A stretch of 64,000 nucleotides of DNA from Nocardioides sp. Arc9.136 (GTDB lineage: Bacteria; Actinomycetota; Actinomycetes; Propionibacteriales; Nocardioidaceae): positions 434,001-498,000 of the forward strand of contig NZ_CP113431.1 in the NCBI RefSeq assembly GCF_030506255.1, read 5' to 3'. Every line of letters begins with the position of its first letter. Within the stretch, counting starts at the first letter, position 1. Positions 8,186-15,393 of the stretch are shown in pieces. Under the pieces are notes generated by a model, which saw only the letters and a list, made by a program, of their open reading frames with translations, had not been told where the DNA came from and searched no databases. The translations under genes were made by a program, and so were the position numbers.

Positions 8186-9666
8186 CCCACGACGTCGTGG
8201 TGGTCGGCGCCGGCCCCGCCGGGATGTCTGCCGCCGTGGCCGCCGCCGACGCCGGTCTCCGTGTCGCCGTCGTCGACGAGCAGCGCCGTGCCGGCGGCCA
8301 GATCTTCCGGCAGCCGCCCGAGGAGTTCGCCGGCGTCGGGGTGCGCCCCGGCGCGGGCTACGGGTGGGCGCTCCCGCTGCTGCGCGACTTCGAGTCGCAC
8401 CCCCTGGTCGACCACCGGCCCTCCAGCAGCGCGCTCGGCGTCCTGCGCGAGGTCGACGCCCCGCACGAGCGGGGCGCCGTGCTCACCGTGGCGGTCTCGA
8501 CCCCCGCCGGCGGCGTGAACCTCCGCGCGCCGCGGCTGGTCCTGGCGACCGGCGCCTACGACCTGCCGGTCGCCTTCCCCGGCTGGACGCTGCCCGGCGT
8601 GATGACCGCCGGTGGCGTGCAGAGCCTGCTCAAGAGCCAGCACGTCCGGGTGGCGGGTCCGGTCGTCGTCGCCGGGTCGCACCCGCTGCTCATCGTCGTG
8701 GCCGAGCAGCTCCGCGCCGCGGGTGCCGACGTCGTCGAGGTCGCGTTCGCCCGCGGCCTGCCCACCCCGACCGAGTCGGTCCGCGCCCGGCGCGCGGTGC
8801 CCGGGCACGCCGCGGTGCTCGCCGAGACGGCCCGAGCGGTGGCCAACCTGGTGGCCCACGGCGTCCGGGTCAGCACCCGCACGGCCGTCGTCGCCGCGCA
8901 CGGCCGCGACGGCGTCGAGAGCGTCGAGCTGGCCCGCATCGACTCCTCCTGGCGGCAGACCGGCCGGCGGCGCACCCGCGCCGCGGCGACGCTGGTCGTC
9001 GGCTACGGCTTCACCCCCTCGACCGAGCTGGCCCGGCAGGCCGGGTGCGAGGTCGAGTGGAGCTCGCCGCGGGGCGGATGGGTCGTGCGGCACGACGAGT
9101 CCTTCGCCGCCTCCCTCCCCGGGGTGTGGGTCGCGGGCGAGCCGACCGGTGTCGGCGGCGCCGAGCAGGCCCGCGCCGAGGGTCGGCTGGCAGGGCTCGC
9201 GCTCGCGCGCGACGCCGACCCCCACGCCGTCTCCGCGGACGACCTGGGGGCCGCCGAGGACGACGTACGCCGGGCCGGCCGGTTCGCGGGCGTCGTCCAG
9301 GAGCTCTTCGAGCCCGACCGCGCCGGGATGGCCTCGTGGGCCGACCACGACACCACGATCTGCCGGTGCGAGCTGGTCACCCGCGGCACGGTCGAGCAGG
9401 TCCTCGCCGACAACCCGTTCCTCTCCACCGCGAGCGCGGTGAAGCTGGAGTGCCGCGCCGGGATGGGTCCCTGCCAGGGCCGCTACTGCGAGGGCGCCGT
9501 CGGTGCGCTCGTGTCGCAGGCCCGGGACCAGGCCCCCGCCGACAGCGGACACTTCTCGGGACGCTTTCCCGTCAAGCCCACTCCGCTCGGCGTCCTGGCC
9601 GACCTGGTGCCGGAGGACACGGACATCCACCCGGGCGTCAGTACGGACACGGCCGGGACGGGGTAG
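8173..9666 (+). CDS. NAD(P)/FAD-dependent oxidoreductase with BFD-like 2Fe-2S domain (HcnB / OoxA-like)
   Basis: 497 residues. The N-terminal FAD fold is VVVVGAGPAGMSAA; the central region holds a second nucleotide fold (GPVVVAGSHPLLIV). After VWVAGEPTGVGGAEQ, the C-terminal 100 residues carry CRCELVTRGTVEQVL followed by CRAGMGPCQGRYC, a bacterioferritin-associated-ferredoxin-like 2Fe-2S site with four Cys. This is the second flavin subunit of the three-part dehydrogenase. It ends the + strand operon and a strong inverted repeat overlaps its stop codon. Confidence 0.88.
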   Translation: MDQVTHDVVVVGAGPAGMSAAVAAADAGLRVAVVDEQRRAGGQIFRQPPEEFAGVGVRPGAGYGWALPLLRDFESHPLVDHRPSSSALGVLREVDAPHERGAVLTVAVSTPAGGVNLRAPRLVLATGAYDLPVAFPGWTLPGVMTAGGVQSLLKSQHVRVAGPVVVAGSHPLLIVVAEQLRAAGADVVEVAFARGLPTPTESVRARRAVPGHAAVLAETARAVANLVAHGVRVSTRTAVVAAHGRDGVESVELARIDSSWRQTGRRRTRAAATLVVGYGFTPSTELARQAGCEVEWSSPRGGWVVRHDESFAASLPGVWVAGEPTGVGGAEQARAEGRLAGLALARDADPHAVSADDLGAAEDDVRRAGRFAGVVQELFEPDRAGMASWADHDTTICRCELVTRGTVEQVLADNPFLSTASAVKLECRAGMGPCQGRYCEGAVGALVSQARDQAPADSGHFSGRFPVKPTPLGVLADLVPEDTDIHPGVSTDTAGTG

Positions 9667-9720
9667 TCACGGACGTCTCCGCCCCCCACGGGTCCCGTCA
9701 GGGTCGGAAACGTCCGTGAC
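9666..9720. terminator. Long inverted repeat at the end of the catabolic operon
   Basis: GTCACGGACGT at 9666-9676 is perfectly mirrored by ACGTCCGTGAC at 9710-9720. The match extends to 15 base pairs with one mismatch, leaving a loop of about 25 bases. It starts on the last base of the operon's stop codon and lies between that gene and the converging small ORF at 9757, so a bidirectional terminator is the simplest reading. There is no T-tract. A dispersed palindromic repeat is the alternative. Confidence 0.5.
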
Positions 9721-9756
9721 TGTCCCCGCGCCGGCGCCGTCAGTCGGGCGGCGGGG

Positions 9757-9858
9757 TCAGTGCTGGGCCGAGCCCCGCGGCGGGTGGACGAGCAGCCACA
9801 TGGCACGGAGCAGCACCCAGGTCAGGGCCAGGGCGCCGACGACCTCCACGAGGCTCAT
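9757..9858 (-). CDS. Small single-helix membrane protein coupled to ferritin-like gene
   Basis: A 33-residue ORF whose ATG overlaps the stop of the ferritin-like gene (ATGA). The product is one hydrophobic helix ([19 protein letters not shown]) followed by a short polar tail [10 protein letters not shown]. The overlap, the clean hydrophobic segment and the lack of another gene here support it. No homologue is recognised. It may anchor or assist the exported ferritin-like protein, but this is only inferred from coupling. Confidence 0.45.
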   Translation of the reverse strand: MSLVEVVGALALTWVLLRAMWLLVHPPRGSAQH

Positions 9859-10778
9859 GCGTTCGCCCCGCTGCGGTTGATCGAGCCGTTGACGCCGCTG
9901 GGGAAGAAGCCGCCCTTCTGCACCGACTTCGGGTTGAGGTAGACCACGTTGAGCACCTCGGGGGCGGAGCGGCTGAACGCCACGGCGTTGCGGTCGGCGG
10001 GCACCAGGTTGGCCATCATGCGGCCACCGATGTACTGGTCCCGGTTGCCCTTGCCGTCGAGGCTGTCGCGGGCGTTGGAGATCTTCGCCGCCTGGTCGAA
10101 GAGGCCCTTCTGGTAGAGCGTGGTGCGGACGATGCCGGCGTGGTACGCCTCCACCGCGAGGATCCCGGCCGCGGCCTCGAGGTAGGTCTTGTTGTCGATC
10201 AGCGGGGCGGCGCCCTTGTACGCCGTCACGCCGACGTCCTCGAAGATGAACGCCGCGAGGAGGAAGTTGTTCTCGTTGGCGTAGGGGTCGAAGGTCTGGT
10301 TCGCGCCGATCAGACCGGCCGCACGCGCGGCCGCGGTGAAGCTGTTCCTGATGTCGATGCTAGGGCGAGCGACCTTGGCGCCCCCGAGCGCCGTGCGCAG
10401 GAACTTGACGTGCGCCAGCTCGTCCATCGCGATCTCACGGGCGTACTTGCGGATCGCCGGCGTCGTGAACTCGACCTTGCGACCGCCCACGACACCGCCC
10501 CGCCGGCCCTTGCCGTTGGTCAGCTTGTCGCCGAGGCCCTCGCCGGTGACGGCCTGCAGGTAGAACTCCGCCTCGAGGTACTCCAGGTTCAGCGCGAAGT
10601 TGAGCACCGCCCCGTCGCTGATCGCGCCCTCGGCCGCGGACATCGTGCCGAGGACCCCGGCGCCGGCGCCGACGGCGCCGAGTCCCGCGACGCCCGCGGA
10701 CTTGAGGAACAGGCGGCGGTCGGCCTCGTTCTCGGCCGAACGGCTGATCATGTCGCGCACCACTGCTTTGCCGAACAT
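9855..10778 (-). CDS. Tat-exported ferritin-like domain protein
   Basis: 307 residues. The ATG at 10778 has an AAGGGAG site just upstream; longer readings have no such site. Residues 20-55 hold a twin-arginine motif ([14 protein letters not shown]) followed by a hydrophobic Ala/Gly core, so the folded protein is probably exported by Tat. The mature part is a four-helix ferritin-like domain of the DUF/Ferritin_2 type seen in desiccation-related proteins: [30 protein letters not shown] and [18 protein letters not shown] supply the Glu/His residues expected of a di-iron site. A role in iron or oxidative-stress handling outside the cytoplasm is likely but unproven. Confidence 0.88.
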   Translation of the reverse strand: MFGKAVVRDMISRSAENEADRRLFLKSAGVAGLGAVGAGAGVLGTMSAAEGAISDGAVLNFALNLEYLEAEFYLQAVTGEGLGDKLTNGKGRRGGVVGGRKVEFTTPAIRKYAREIAMDELAHVKFLRTALGGAKVARPSIDIRNSFTAAARAAGLIGANQTFDPYANENNFLLAAFIFEDVGVTAYKGAAPLIDNKTYLEAAAGILAVEAYHAGIVRTTLYQKGLFDQAAKISNARDSLDGKGNRDQYIGGRMMANLVPADRNAVAFSRSAPEVLNVVYLNPKSVQKGGFFPSGVNGSINRSGANA

Positions 10779-11172
10779 CGGTTCTCCCTTGATCGTCGAT
10801 GCATGCGAGAAGGCATGCAGAAGAATGCAATGGCGCAGGCGTCGCCCTGGCGACGAGGCTCCATTGCAGGACCATTTCTCGCGCCGCCGGTCCGAATTCG
10901 CCAGAATTCTTTCCACGACGGTCGCGCCGGGGGTGCGGCTGGCAGCTCCTGGTTGAGGTCGCACCCATCGGTGCTGGTCAACGCCTATTTCTCAGCGCCG
11001 TTCCAGCACCCGAACGGGACTCACGCTAAGCACGTGCCAGGGGCTTTGTCACCGTCTCGGAGGGGAATTTGTCGCCCATTCGCCGAATTCTCTTCAATCC
11101 GATCCCGGCGTCGCTCCGAACCACAATCGACGATATTTGCCGACCGACGCACCCAGCGCGAAGGAGCAGCGC
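10779..11172. other. Divergent intergenic region between ferritin-like and Nramp genes
   Basis: About 390 bases with no convincing gene and visibly lower GC than the flanks. It must hold the promoters of the ferritin-like gene (-) and the Nramp gene (+). It contains two GCATGC copies near 10801-10818, a nested hairpin (10826-10868) and two GAATTC copies four bases apart near 10896-10911. No recognisable metal-regulator box was found. Confidence 0.6.
10826..10868 (-). promoter_or_regulatory. Nested stem-loop in the 5' leader of the ferritin-like gene
   Basis: TGCAATGG (10826-10833) pairs perfectly with CCATTGCA (10861-10868). Inside it CGTCGCC (10840-10846) pairs with GGCGACG (10849-10855). 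The two stems are separated by a small internal loop, giving a 43-base folded element 48-90 bases upstream of the ferritin-like start codon. It could be a transcript-level control element or an operator; it matches no riboswitch class I recognise. Confidence 0.45.
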
Positions 11173-12414
11173 ATGTTCCAGGAACGGTCGCTCCCGGGAG
11201 GCCGCCCGGGAGCCCTGGTGCGCCGGTCGCTGCCCCTGTTGGGGCCGGCGTTCGTCACCGCCATCGCGTACGTCGACCCGGGCAACTTCGCCACCAACCT
11301 GACGGCCGGCACGACGTACGGCTACCTGCTCGTGTGGGTGGTGGTCGTCGCGAACCTGATGGCGATGCTGGTGCAGTACCTCTCGGCGAAGGTCGGCATC
11401 GCGACCGGGGCCAGCCTGCCCGCGCTGTGCCGCGAGCACTTCCCCCGCCCGGTGAGCCGCGGCCTCTGGGTCCAGGGGGAGGTCGTCGCCATCGCGACCG
11501 ACGTCGCCGAGGTGGTCGGGGGCGCGATCGCGCTGCAGCTCTTGTTCGGGCTCCCGCTGCTGGTGGGCGGCGTGATCACCGCGGTGGTCGCCTTCCTCCT
11601 CCTGCTCGTGCAGAACCGGGGGCACCGGCCCTTCGAGTACGCCATCACCGGGCTGCTGGCGGTCATCCTGGTCGGCTTCGTCTACGACCTGGCCCGCAGC
11701 GGGCTCGAGCCGCTGGCGCTCGTCGAGGGAACCGTCCCGCGGTTCGACGGGCCCGACAGCATCCTGCTGGCCGCGGGGATGCTCGGCGCGACGGTCATGC
11801 CGCACGCGATCTACCTCCACGGAGCGCTCACCAGCACGCGCTACGGCCGCCCGCACGAGCGCGAGCGCGCGGCGCTGCTGCGCAGCCAGCGCGTCGACGT
11901 GGTCCTCGCCATGGGGATCGCGGGGGTCATGAACCTCGCGCTGCTGGTGGTCGCGGCGTCGGCCCTGTCCGGGCCGGAGCCGCCGATCGACACCATCGAG
12001 GGGGCGCACGCGGAGCTCGGCGCCACCCTCGGGCCGGTCGCCGCGCTGCTGTTCGCGCTCGCGCTGCTGGCGTCCGGCTTCGCCTCCTCCAGCGTCGGCA
12101 CCCTGGCCGGGCAGGTGGTGATGGAGGGGTTCCTGCGTGTGCGCATCCCCCTGACGCTGCGGCGGCTGGTCGCGCTCGTCCCGGCCGTGGCGGTGCTGGC
12201 GGCCGGGGTGGACCCGACCCGCGCGCTCGTGCTCTCTCAGGTCGTCCTGTCCTTCGGCATCCCCTTCGCGCTGGTCCCGCTCGTGCTGTTCACCGCCCGG
12301 CGCGACGTGATGGGCTCGCTGGTCAACCGGCGCACGACGACGGTGGCGGCAGTCGTGGTGGCGGCGGCCGTGATCGCCCTCAACGTGGCGCTGGTGGGGC
12401 TGACCGTGACCTAG
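11173..12414 (+). CDS. mntH: Nramp-family divalent metal transporter
   Basis: 413 residues. The ATG at 11173 is chosen for its AAGGAG (11161-11166) six bases upstream; a TTG 36 bases earlier has none. The first membrane helix has the Nramp metal-binding motif DPGNFATN and helix 6 has the partner motif MPHAIYLHGA. About ten to eleven hydrophobic helices follow. These motifs bind Mn2+/Fe2+ for proton-coupled import across the cytoplasmic membrane. It is divergent from an exported ferritin-like protein, which would fit shared control by metal, though no binding site is recognised. Confidence 0.92.
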   Translation: MFQERSLPGGRPGALVRRSLPLLGPAFVTAIAYVDPGNFATNLTAGTTYGYLLVWVVVVANLMAMLVQYLSAKVGIATGASLPALCREHFPRPVSRGLWVQGEVVAIATDVAEVVGGAIALQLLFGLPLLVGGVITAVVAFLLLLVQNRGHRPFEYAITGLLAVILVGFVYDLARSGLEPLALVEGTVPRFDGPDSILLAAGMLGATVMPHAIYLHGALTSTRYGRPHERERAALLRSQRVDVVLAMGIAGVMNLALLVVAASALSGPEPPIDTIEGAHAELGATLGPVAALLFALALLASGFASSSVGTLAGQVVMEGFLRVRIPLTLRRLVALVPAVAVLAAGVDPTRALVLSQVVLSFGIPFALVPLVLFTARRDVMGSLVNRRTTTVAAVVVAAAVIALNVALVGLTVT

Positions 12415-12444
12415 AGCGGACGGACGCGCGGGCGGGCGGTCGGC

Positions 12445-13260
12445 TCAGGCGGCGGCGGGCCGCATCGACGCGGCGACGTCCGCGGCGACGGCGAGCGGGT
12501 CGGTGGCCGGCCGGCCGAGCAGCCGCACCAGGTCCGGGCCGCCGGCACCGAGGAAGCCGTGCCGGACGCTGGTGGCGATCGAGGCGAGCATCGGTGGCTG
12601 GAACGGCAGCAGGGTGTGGTCGGCCAGGAGCCGGGCGCGGTACTCCCCGAGCCCGGTGGTCGCGTGCTCGACCCCCAGCCGCGCGGCGACGTCGGCGGCC
12701 GTGATCGGCTCGCCGACGAGGTCGTACGTCGTCTCCGCGTGTGTGGCCGGGTCGGCGGCGACGACCGCGGCGGCCGCGGCCAGGTCGGCGCGGGCGACCG
12801 CGGCGAGGGCGCCGTCGCCGAACGCCGACTCCAGGCCGTCACCGGTCCAGGTCAGGAGCGCCCCGAACAGCTCGGCGTAGAGGCCGTTGCGCAGGATCGT
12901 CCAGCCCAGGCCGCTGGCCGTGACGAGCCGCTCGGTGGCCCGGTGGGCGGCGGCGAAGCCGAGGTGGTCGCCCGCACCGGTCAGGCTCGTGTAGACGACG
13001 TGGCCCACGCCGTCACGCACCGCCGCGTCGAGGACGGCGCCGTGCCGGGCGACGACCCGGTCGTCCTCGGCGTAGCCGGCCGAGACGAGGACGAGGGTCG
13101 AGACCCCGCCGAGGTCGAGGCTTCCGGGGTCGTCGAAGTCGAGCCGGCGCTGCCCGGCGGAGGGCGACCGCGTGCCGCCCAGGGCGGGCGCGCGGCGCAC
13201 GCCGAGCTCGTGGAGGATGAGTGAGGCGAGCTGTCCGTTCGCACCGGTCACCATGATCAT
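12445..13260 (-). CDS. NAD(P)H-binding SDR / NmrA-like protein (QorB-like quinone reductase)
   Basis: 271 residues. The N-terminus [19 protein letters not shown] is an atypical short-chain-dehydrogenase dinucleotide motif. [11 protein letters not shown] and [15 protein letters not shown] further on match the NmrA/QorB (NAD(P)H:quinone oxidoreductase 2) branch. The start is the ATG at 13260; the ATG two codons later is also possible. It is divergent from an HxlR regulator with an 86-base spacer, the arrangement of known qorB-qorR pairs. Probable job: reduction of quinones or other electrophiles under regulator control. Confidence 0.82.
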   Translation of the reverse strand: MIMVTGANGQLASLILHELGVRRAPALGGTRSPSAGQRRLDFDDPGSLDLGGVSTLVLVSAGYAEDDRVVARHGAVLDAAVRDGVGHVVYTSLTGAGDHLGFAAAHRATERLVTASGLGWTILRNGLYAELFGALLTWTGDGLESAFGDGALAAVARADLAAAAAVVAADPATHAETTYDLVGEPITAADVAARLGVEHATTGLGEYRARLLADHTLLPFQPPMLASIATSVRHGFLGAGGPDLVRLLGRPATDPLAVAADVAASMRPAAA

Positions 13261-13290
13261 TGCGGGTCCGTCCTCTTCCGTGGTTCTCTT

Positions 13291-13302
13291 CGGTAACTAC
13301 GG
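13291..13302. promoter_or_regulatory. Candidate HxlR-type operator in the divergent promoter
   Basis: CGGTAACTACGG has a palindromic GTA-nn-TAC core and lies near the middle of the 86-base gap between the qorB-like and HxlR genes. GTAnnTAC-type sites are common for HxlR/DUF24 regulators. The assignment rests on position and partial symmetry only. Confidence 0.35.
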
Positions 13303-13346
13303 AGGAGTCTTGGGCCGGCCGGGTCGGCCCACAAGGAGGCAGTCCT

Positions 13347-13769
13347 GTGTCCGTGACGCACACCGGGGTAACCGCCGGCCCCGCCGAGCTCGAGCCGTGC
13401 GGGGCGAAGGACCACCCCGACTGCGGGATCCGCGACGTGCTGGACCGAGTCGGCGACAAGTGGTCGGTGCTGGTCGTCGTCGAGCTCGCGGGCGGCCCGC
13501 GCCGCTTCCGGGAGCTCCAGCGCGCGGTCGAGGGCATCTCGCAGCGGATGCTGACCCTCACGGTCCGGCGGCTGGAGCGCGACGGCCTCGTCCTGCGGAC
13601 GGTCTACCCGACCGTGCCGGCGCAGGTCGACTACCGCTTGACCGCGACGGGTGCGAGCCTGACACACCTCGTCAAGGCGCTCGCGGACTGGTCGCTCGAG
13701 CACCGGGCCGAGATCGCCCGCTCGCGCGAGTCCTACGACCTCGACCACCCCGACAACGAGATCCGCTGA
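13347..13769 (+). CDS. HxlR-family transcriptional regulator
   Basis: 140 residues from the GTG at 13347, which has AAGGAGG (13333-13339) seven bases upstream. The winged helix region reads [20 protein letters not shown] then [20 protein letters not shown] and [11 protein letters not shown], diagnostic of HxlR/DUF24. Two cysteines, Cys18 and Cys26, precede the fold; Cys26 is at the conserved sensor position used by redox- or quinone-sensing members. It probably represses the divergent qorB-like gene and itself and responds to electrophiles or oxidants. Confidence 0.9.
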   Translation: MSVTHTGVTAGPAELEPCGAKDHPDCGIRDVLDRVGDKWSVLVVVELAGGPRRFRELQRAVEGISQRMLTLTVRRLERDGLVLRTVYPTVPAQVDYRLTATGASLTHLVKALADWSLEHRAEIARSRESYDLDHPDNEIR

Positions 13770-13806
13770 CGCTGCCGGGGCGGCCGCTGCCGACCCGGGT
13801 CAGCGG
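13763..13806. terminator. Shared terminator of convergent genes
   Basis: CCGCTGAC (13763-13770) and GTCAGCGG (13799-13806) form a perfect 8-base stem. The stop codons of both converging genes lie inside the two arms. The 28-base loop is GC-rich. Position and symmetry suggest one bidirectional terminator. Confidence 0.45.
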
Positions 13807-14636
13807 GCGAGGAAGTCGAGCAGCGCCCGGTTGAACTCCTCGGCGTGGCTGACGTTGAAGCCGTGCGGGGCGTCGTCGACGACGACCAGCTGGCTGTGCG
13901 GGATCGCGGCGTGGGTGCGCTTCCCGGAGCCCTCGAACGGCACGGTGGCGTCGCCGGCGCCGTGGACGACCAGCGTCGGGACGGTCACCTTCGGGAGGTC
14001 GTCGCGGAAGTCGGTGCCGCCGAACGCCTCCATGCAGGCGAGCGCCGCCTTCTGGTCGGACTGGTGGCACAGCGCGATGGCGTCCTGCCGCTGCTGCTCG
14101 GTCACCTTGAGCTCGCCGTCGACGGAGAAGAACTGCCGGGTGAAGTCGTCGAAGAACGCGTCCCGGTCCTTCTCCAGGTCCGCCGCCATGCCCTGCGCCT
14201 GCTCGGGCGGCAGCGGGCCGTCGGGGTTGTCGTCGGTCTGCATGAGGTACGGCGGAACGGCCGCCGCGAAGACGACGCTGTGCAGCCGCTCCTCGCCGTG
14301 GCGGGTGATGTAGCGGGCAACCTCGCCGCCGCCCATCGAGAAGCCGACGAGGGTGACGTCACGCAGGTCGAGCTCGTCCAGGACACCGGCGAGGTCGTCG
14401 GCGAGCTGGTCGTAGTCGTAGCCACCGCGGGGCTTGTCGCTGCGGCCGAAGCCGCGGCGGTCGTAGGCGACGACGCGGTGCCCGGCGGCGCTCAGTGCGC
14501 CCACCTGGTCCTTCCAGGACTCGGCCGAGAGCGGCCAGCCGTGGATGAGGACGACGGGGCGGCCCGTCCCTCCGGTGTCGTCGACATGGACCTTGGTCGT
14601 GTGGAGCAGGCCGGAGCTGGCGGTCACATCGGTCAT
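13800..14636 (-). CDS. Alpha/beta hydrolase (non-heme chloroperoxidase-like)
   Basis: 278 residues. The oxyanion region is LIHGWPLSAESW, the nucleophile elbow is VGFSMGGGEVARY (Ser), the acid is in VVHGAGDATVPFEG and the catalytic His is in DAPHGFNVSH. The HGWPLS start and YDRRGFGRSDKP are typical of the chloroperoxidase/esterase branch. No signal peptide, so cytoplasmic. It likely hydrolyses small esters or lactones; halogenation activity in this family is generally incidental. It shares a terminator with the converging HxlR gene. Confidence 0.88.
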   Translation of the reverse strand: MTDVTASSGLLHTTKVHVDDTGGTGRPVVLIHGWPLSAESWKDQVGALSAAGHRVVAYDRRGFGRSDKPRGGYDYDQLADDLAGVLDELDLRDVTLVGFSMGGGEVARYITRHGEERLHSVVFAAAVPPYLMQTDDNPDGPLPPEQAQGMAADLEKDRDAFFDDFTRQFFSVDGELKVTEQQRQDAIALCHQSDQKAALACMEAFGGTDFRDDLPKVTVPTLVVHGAGDATVPFEGSGKRTHAAIPHSQLVVVDDAPHGFNVSHAEEFNRALLDFLAR

Positions 14637-14765
14637 GCGGTTCTCCTTCCGTCGGTGCCCCGCCGGTACCCGCGCGGCGGGTCGGGGATCGGGGCGTCCG
14701 CCGGTCGTCGGGGAGGTGCTCTGACCGAGGTGCTTCGGACCCGCGCCGGCACACGGATTGGCCGG

Positions 14766-15368
14766 CTACCGCGGTGGCCGGTCCCGCCCGGTGACCATCC
14801 GCCGGGTCGTGCCCCGCACGAGCACCAGCCCGACGTGCGCGGCCACGACGGCGTACAGCGCGACGTGCGCGGCGACGTGGAGCGCCACCCAGTCGTCCCG
14901 CAGGAGCAGCGCCAGGCCGGTGGCCGGGACGACCAGGAGGAGGGTGAGCAACGCCTTCTCGAGCAGCCCCTGCACCCGCCGGTCGCGCGGGGAGAGGCGG
15001 TCCGACCACGGCGGCAGCGGGGTGGCGCGCCGCCACGCCAGCCGGGCGGCCGCGAGCGCGAGCAGGGCCAGCCCGAGGGCGACGTGGAGGCCGGAGGGGG
15101 CATCCTCCTCGGCGTCGATCGCCCCCTCGCGCCGCTCGACCTCGCGCTCGAACCGCTCCTCGGCCGCCTCGCCCGCGCGCTCCGCACGTTCCTCGCCGCG
15201 CTCCTCGAACGCCTCGAGCCGCTGCTCGGCGCGGTCGGCGGCGCGGTCCGCGGAGGCGCCCATCGTGTAGCCGACGACGACCTGGACGGCGAGCAGGACG
15301 ACCGTGACCCAGTGCAGGACCCGGGTGACGGTCCCGTAGCCGTGGGTGCCGTTGCGCAGCGGGGACAC
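14766..15368 (-). CDS. Cytochrome b561-like membrane protein with charged helical insert
   Basis: 200 residues from the GTG at 15368, the only start before the first membrane helix and after the upstream stop. Four hydrophobic helices carry candidate haem-ligand histidines: His19 in RVLHWVTV, His95 in SGLHVALG, and ALHVAAHVALYAVVAAHVG near the C-terminus. This resembles the b-type cytochrome fold of cytochrome b561 and hydrogenase cytochrome subunits. Unusually, residues 39-90 between helices 1 and 2 are almost only Ala, Glu, Arg and Asp and would form a long charged helix. No redox partner gene is adjacent; electron donor unknown. Confidence 0.7.
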   Translation of the reverse strand: MSPLRNGTHGYGTVTRVLHWVTVVLLAVQVVVGYTMGASADRAADRAEQRLEAFEERGEERAERAGEAAEERFEREVERREGAIDAEEDAPSGLHVALGLALLALAAARLAWRRATPLPPWSDRLSPRDRRVQGLLEKALLTLLLVVPATGLALLLRDDWVALHVAAHVALYAVVAAHVGLVLVRGTTRRMVTGRDRPPR

Positions 15369-15393
15369 CTCGGCACCGTAGTGCCCGTCGACG

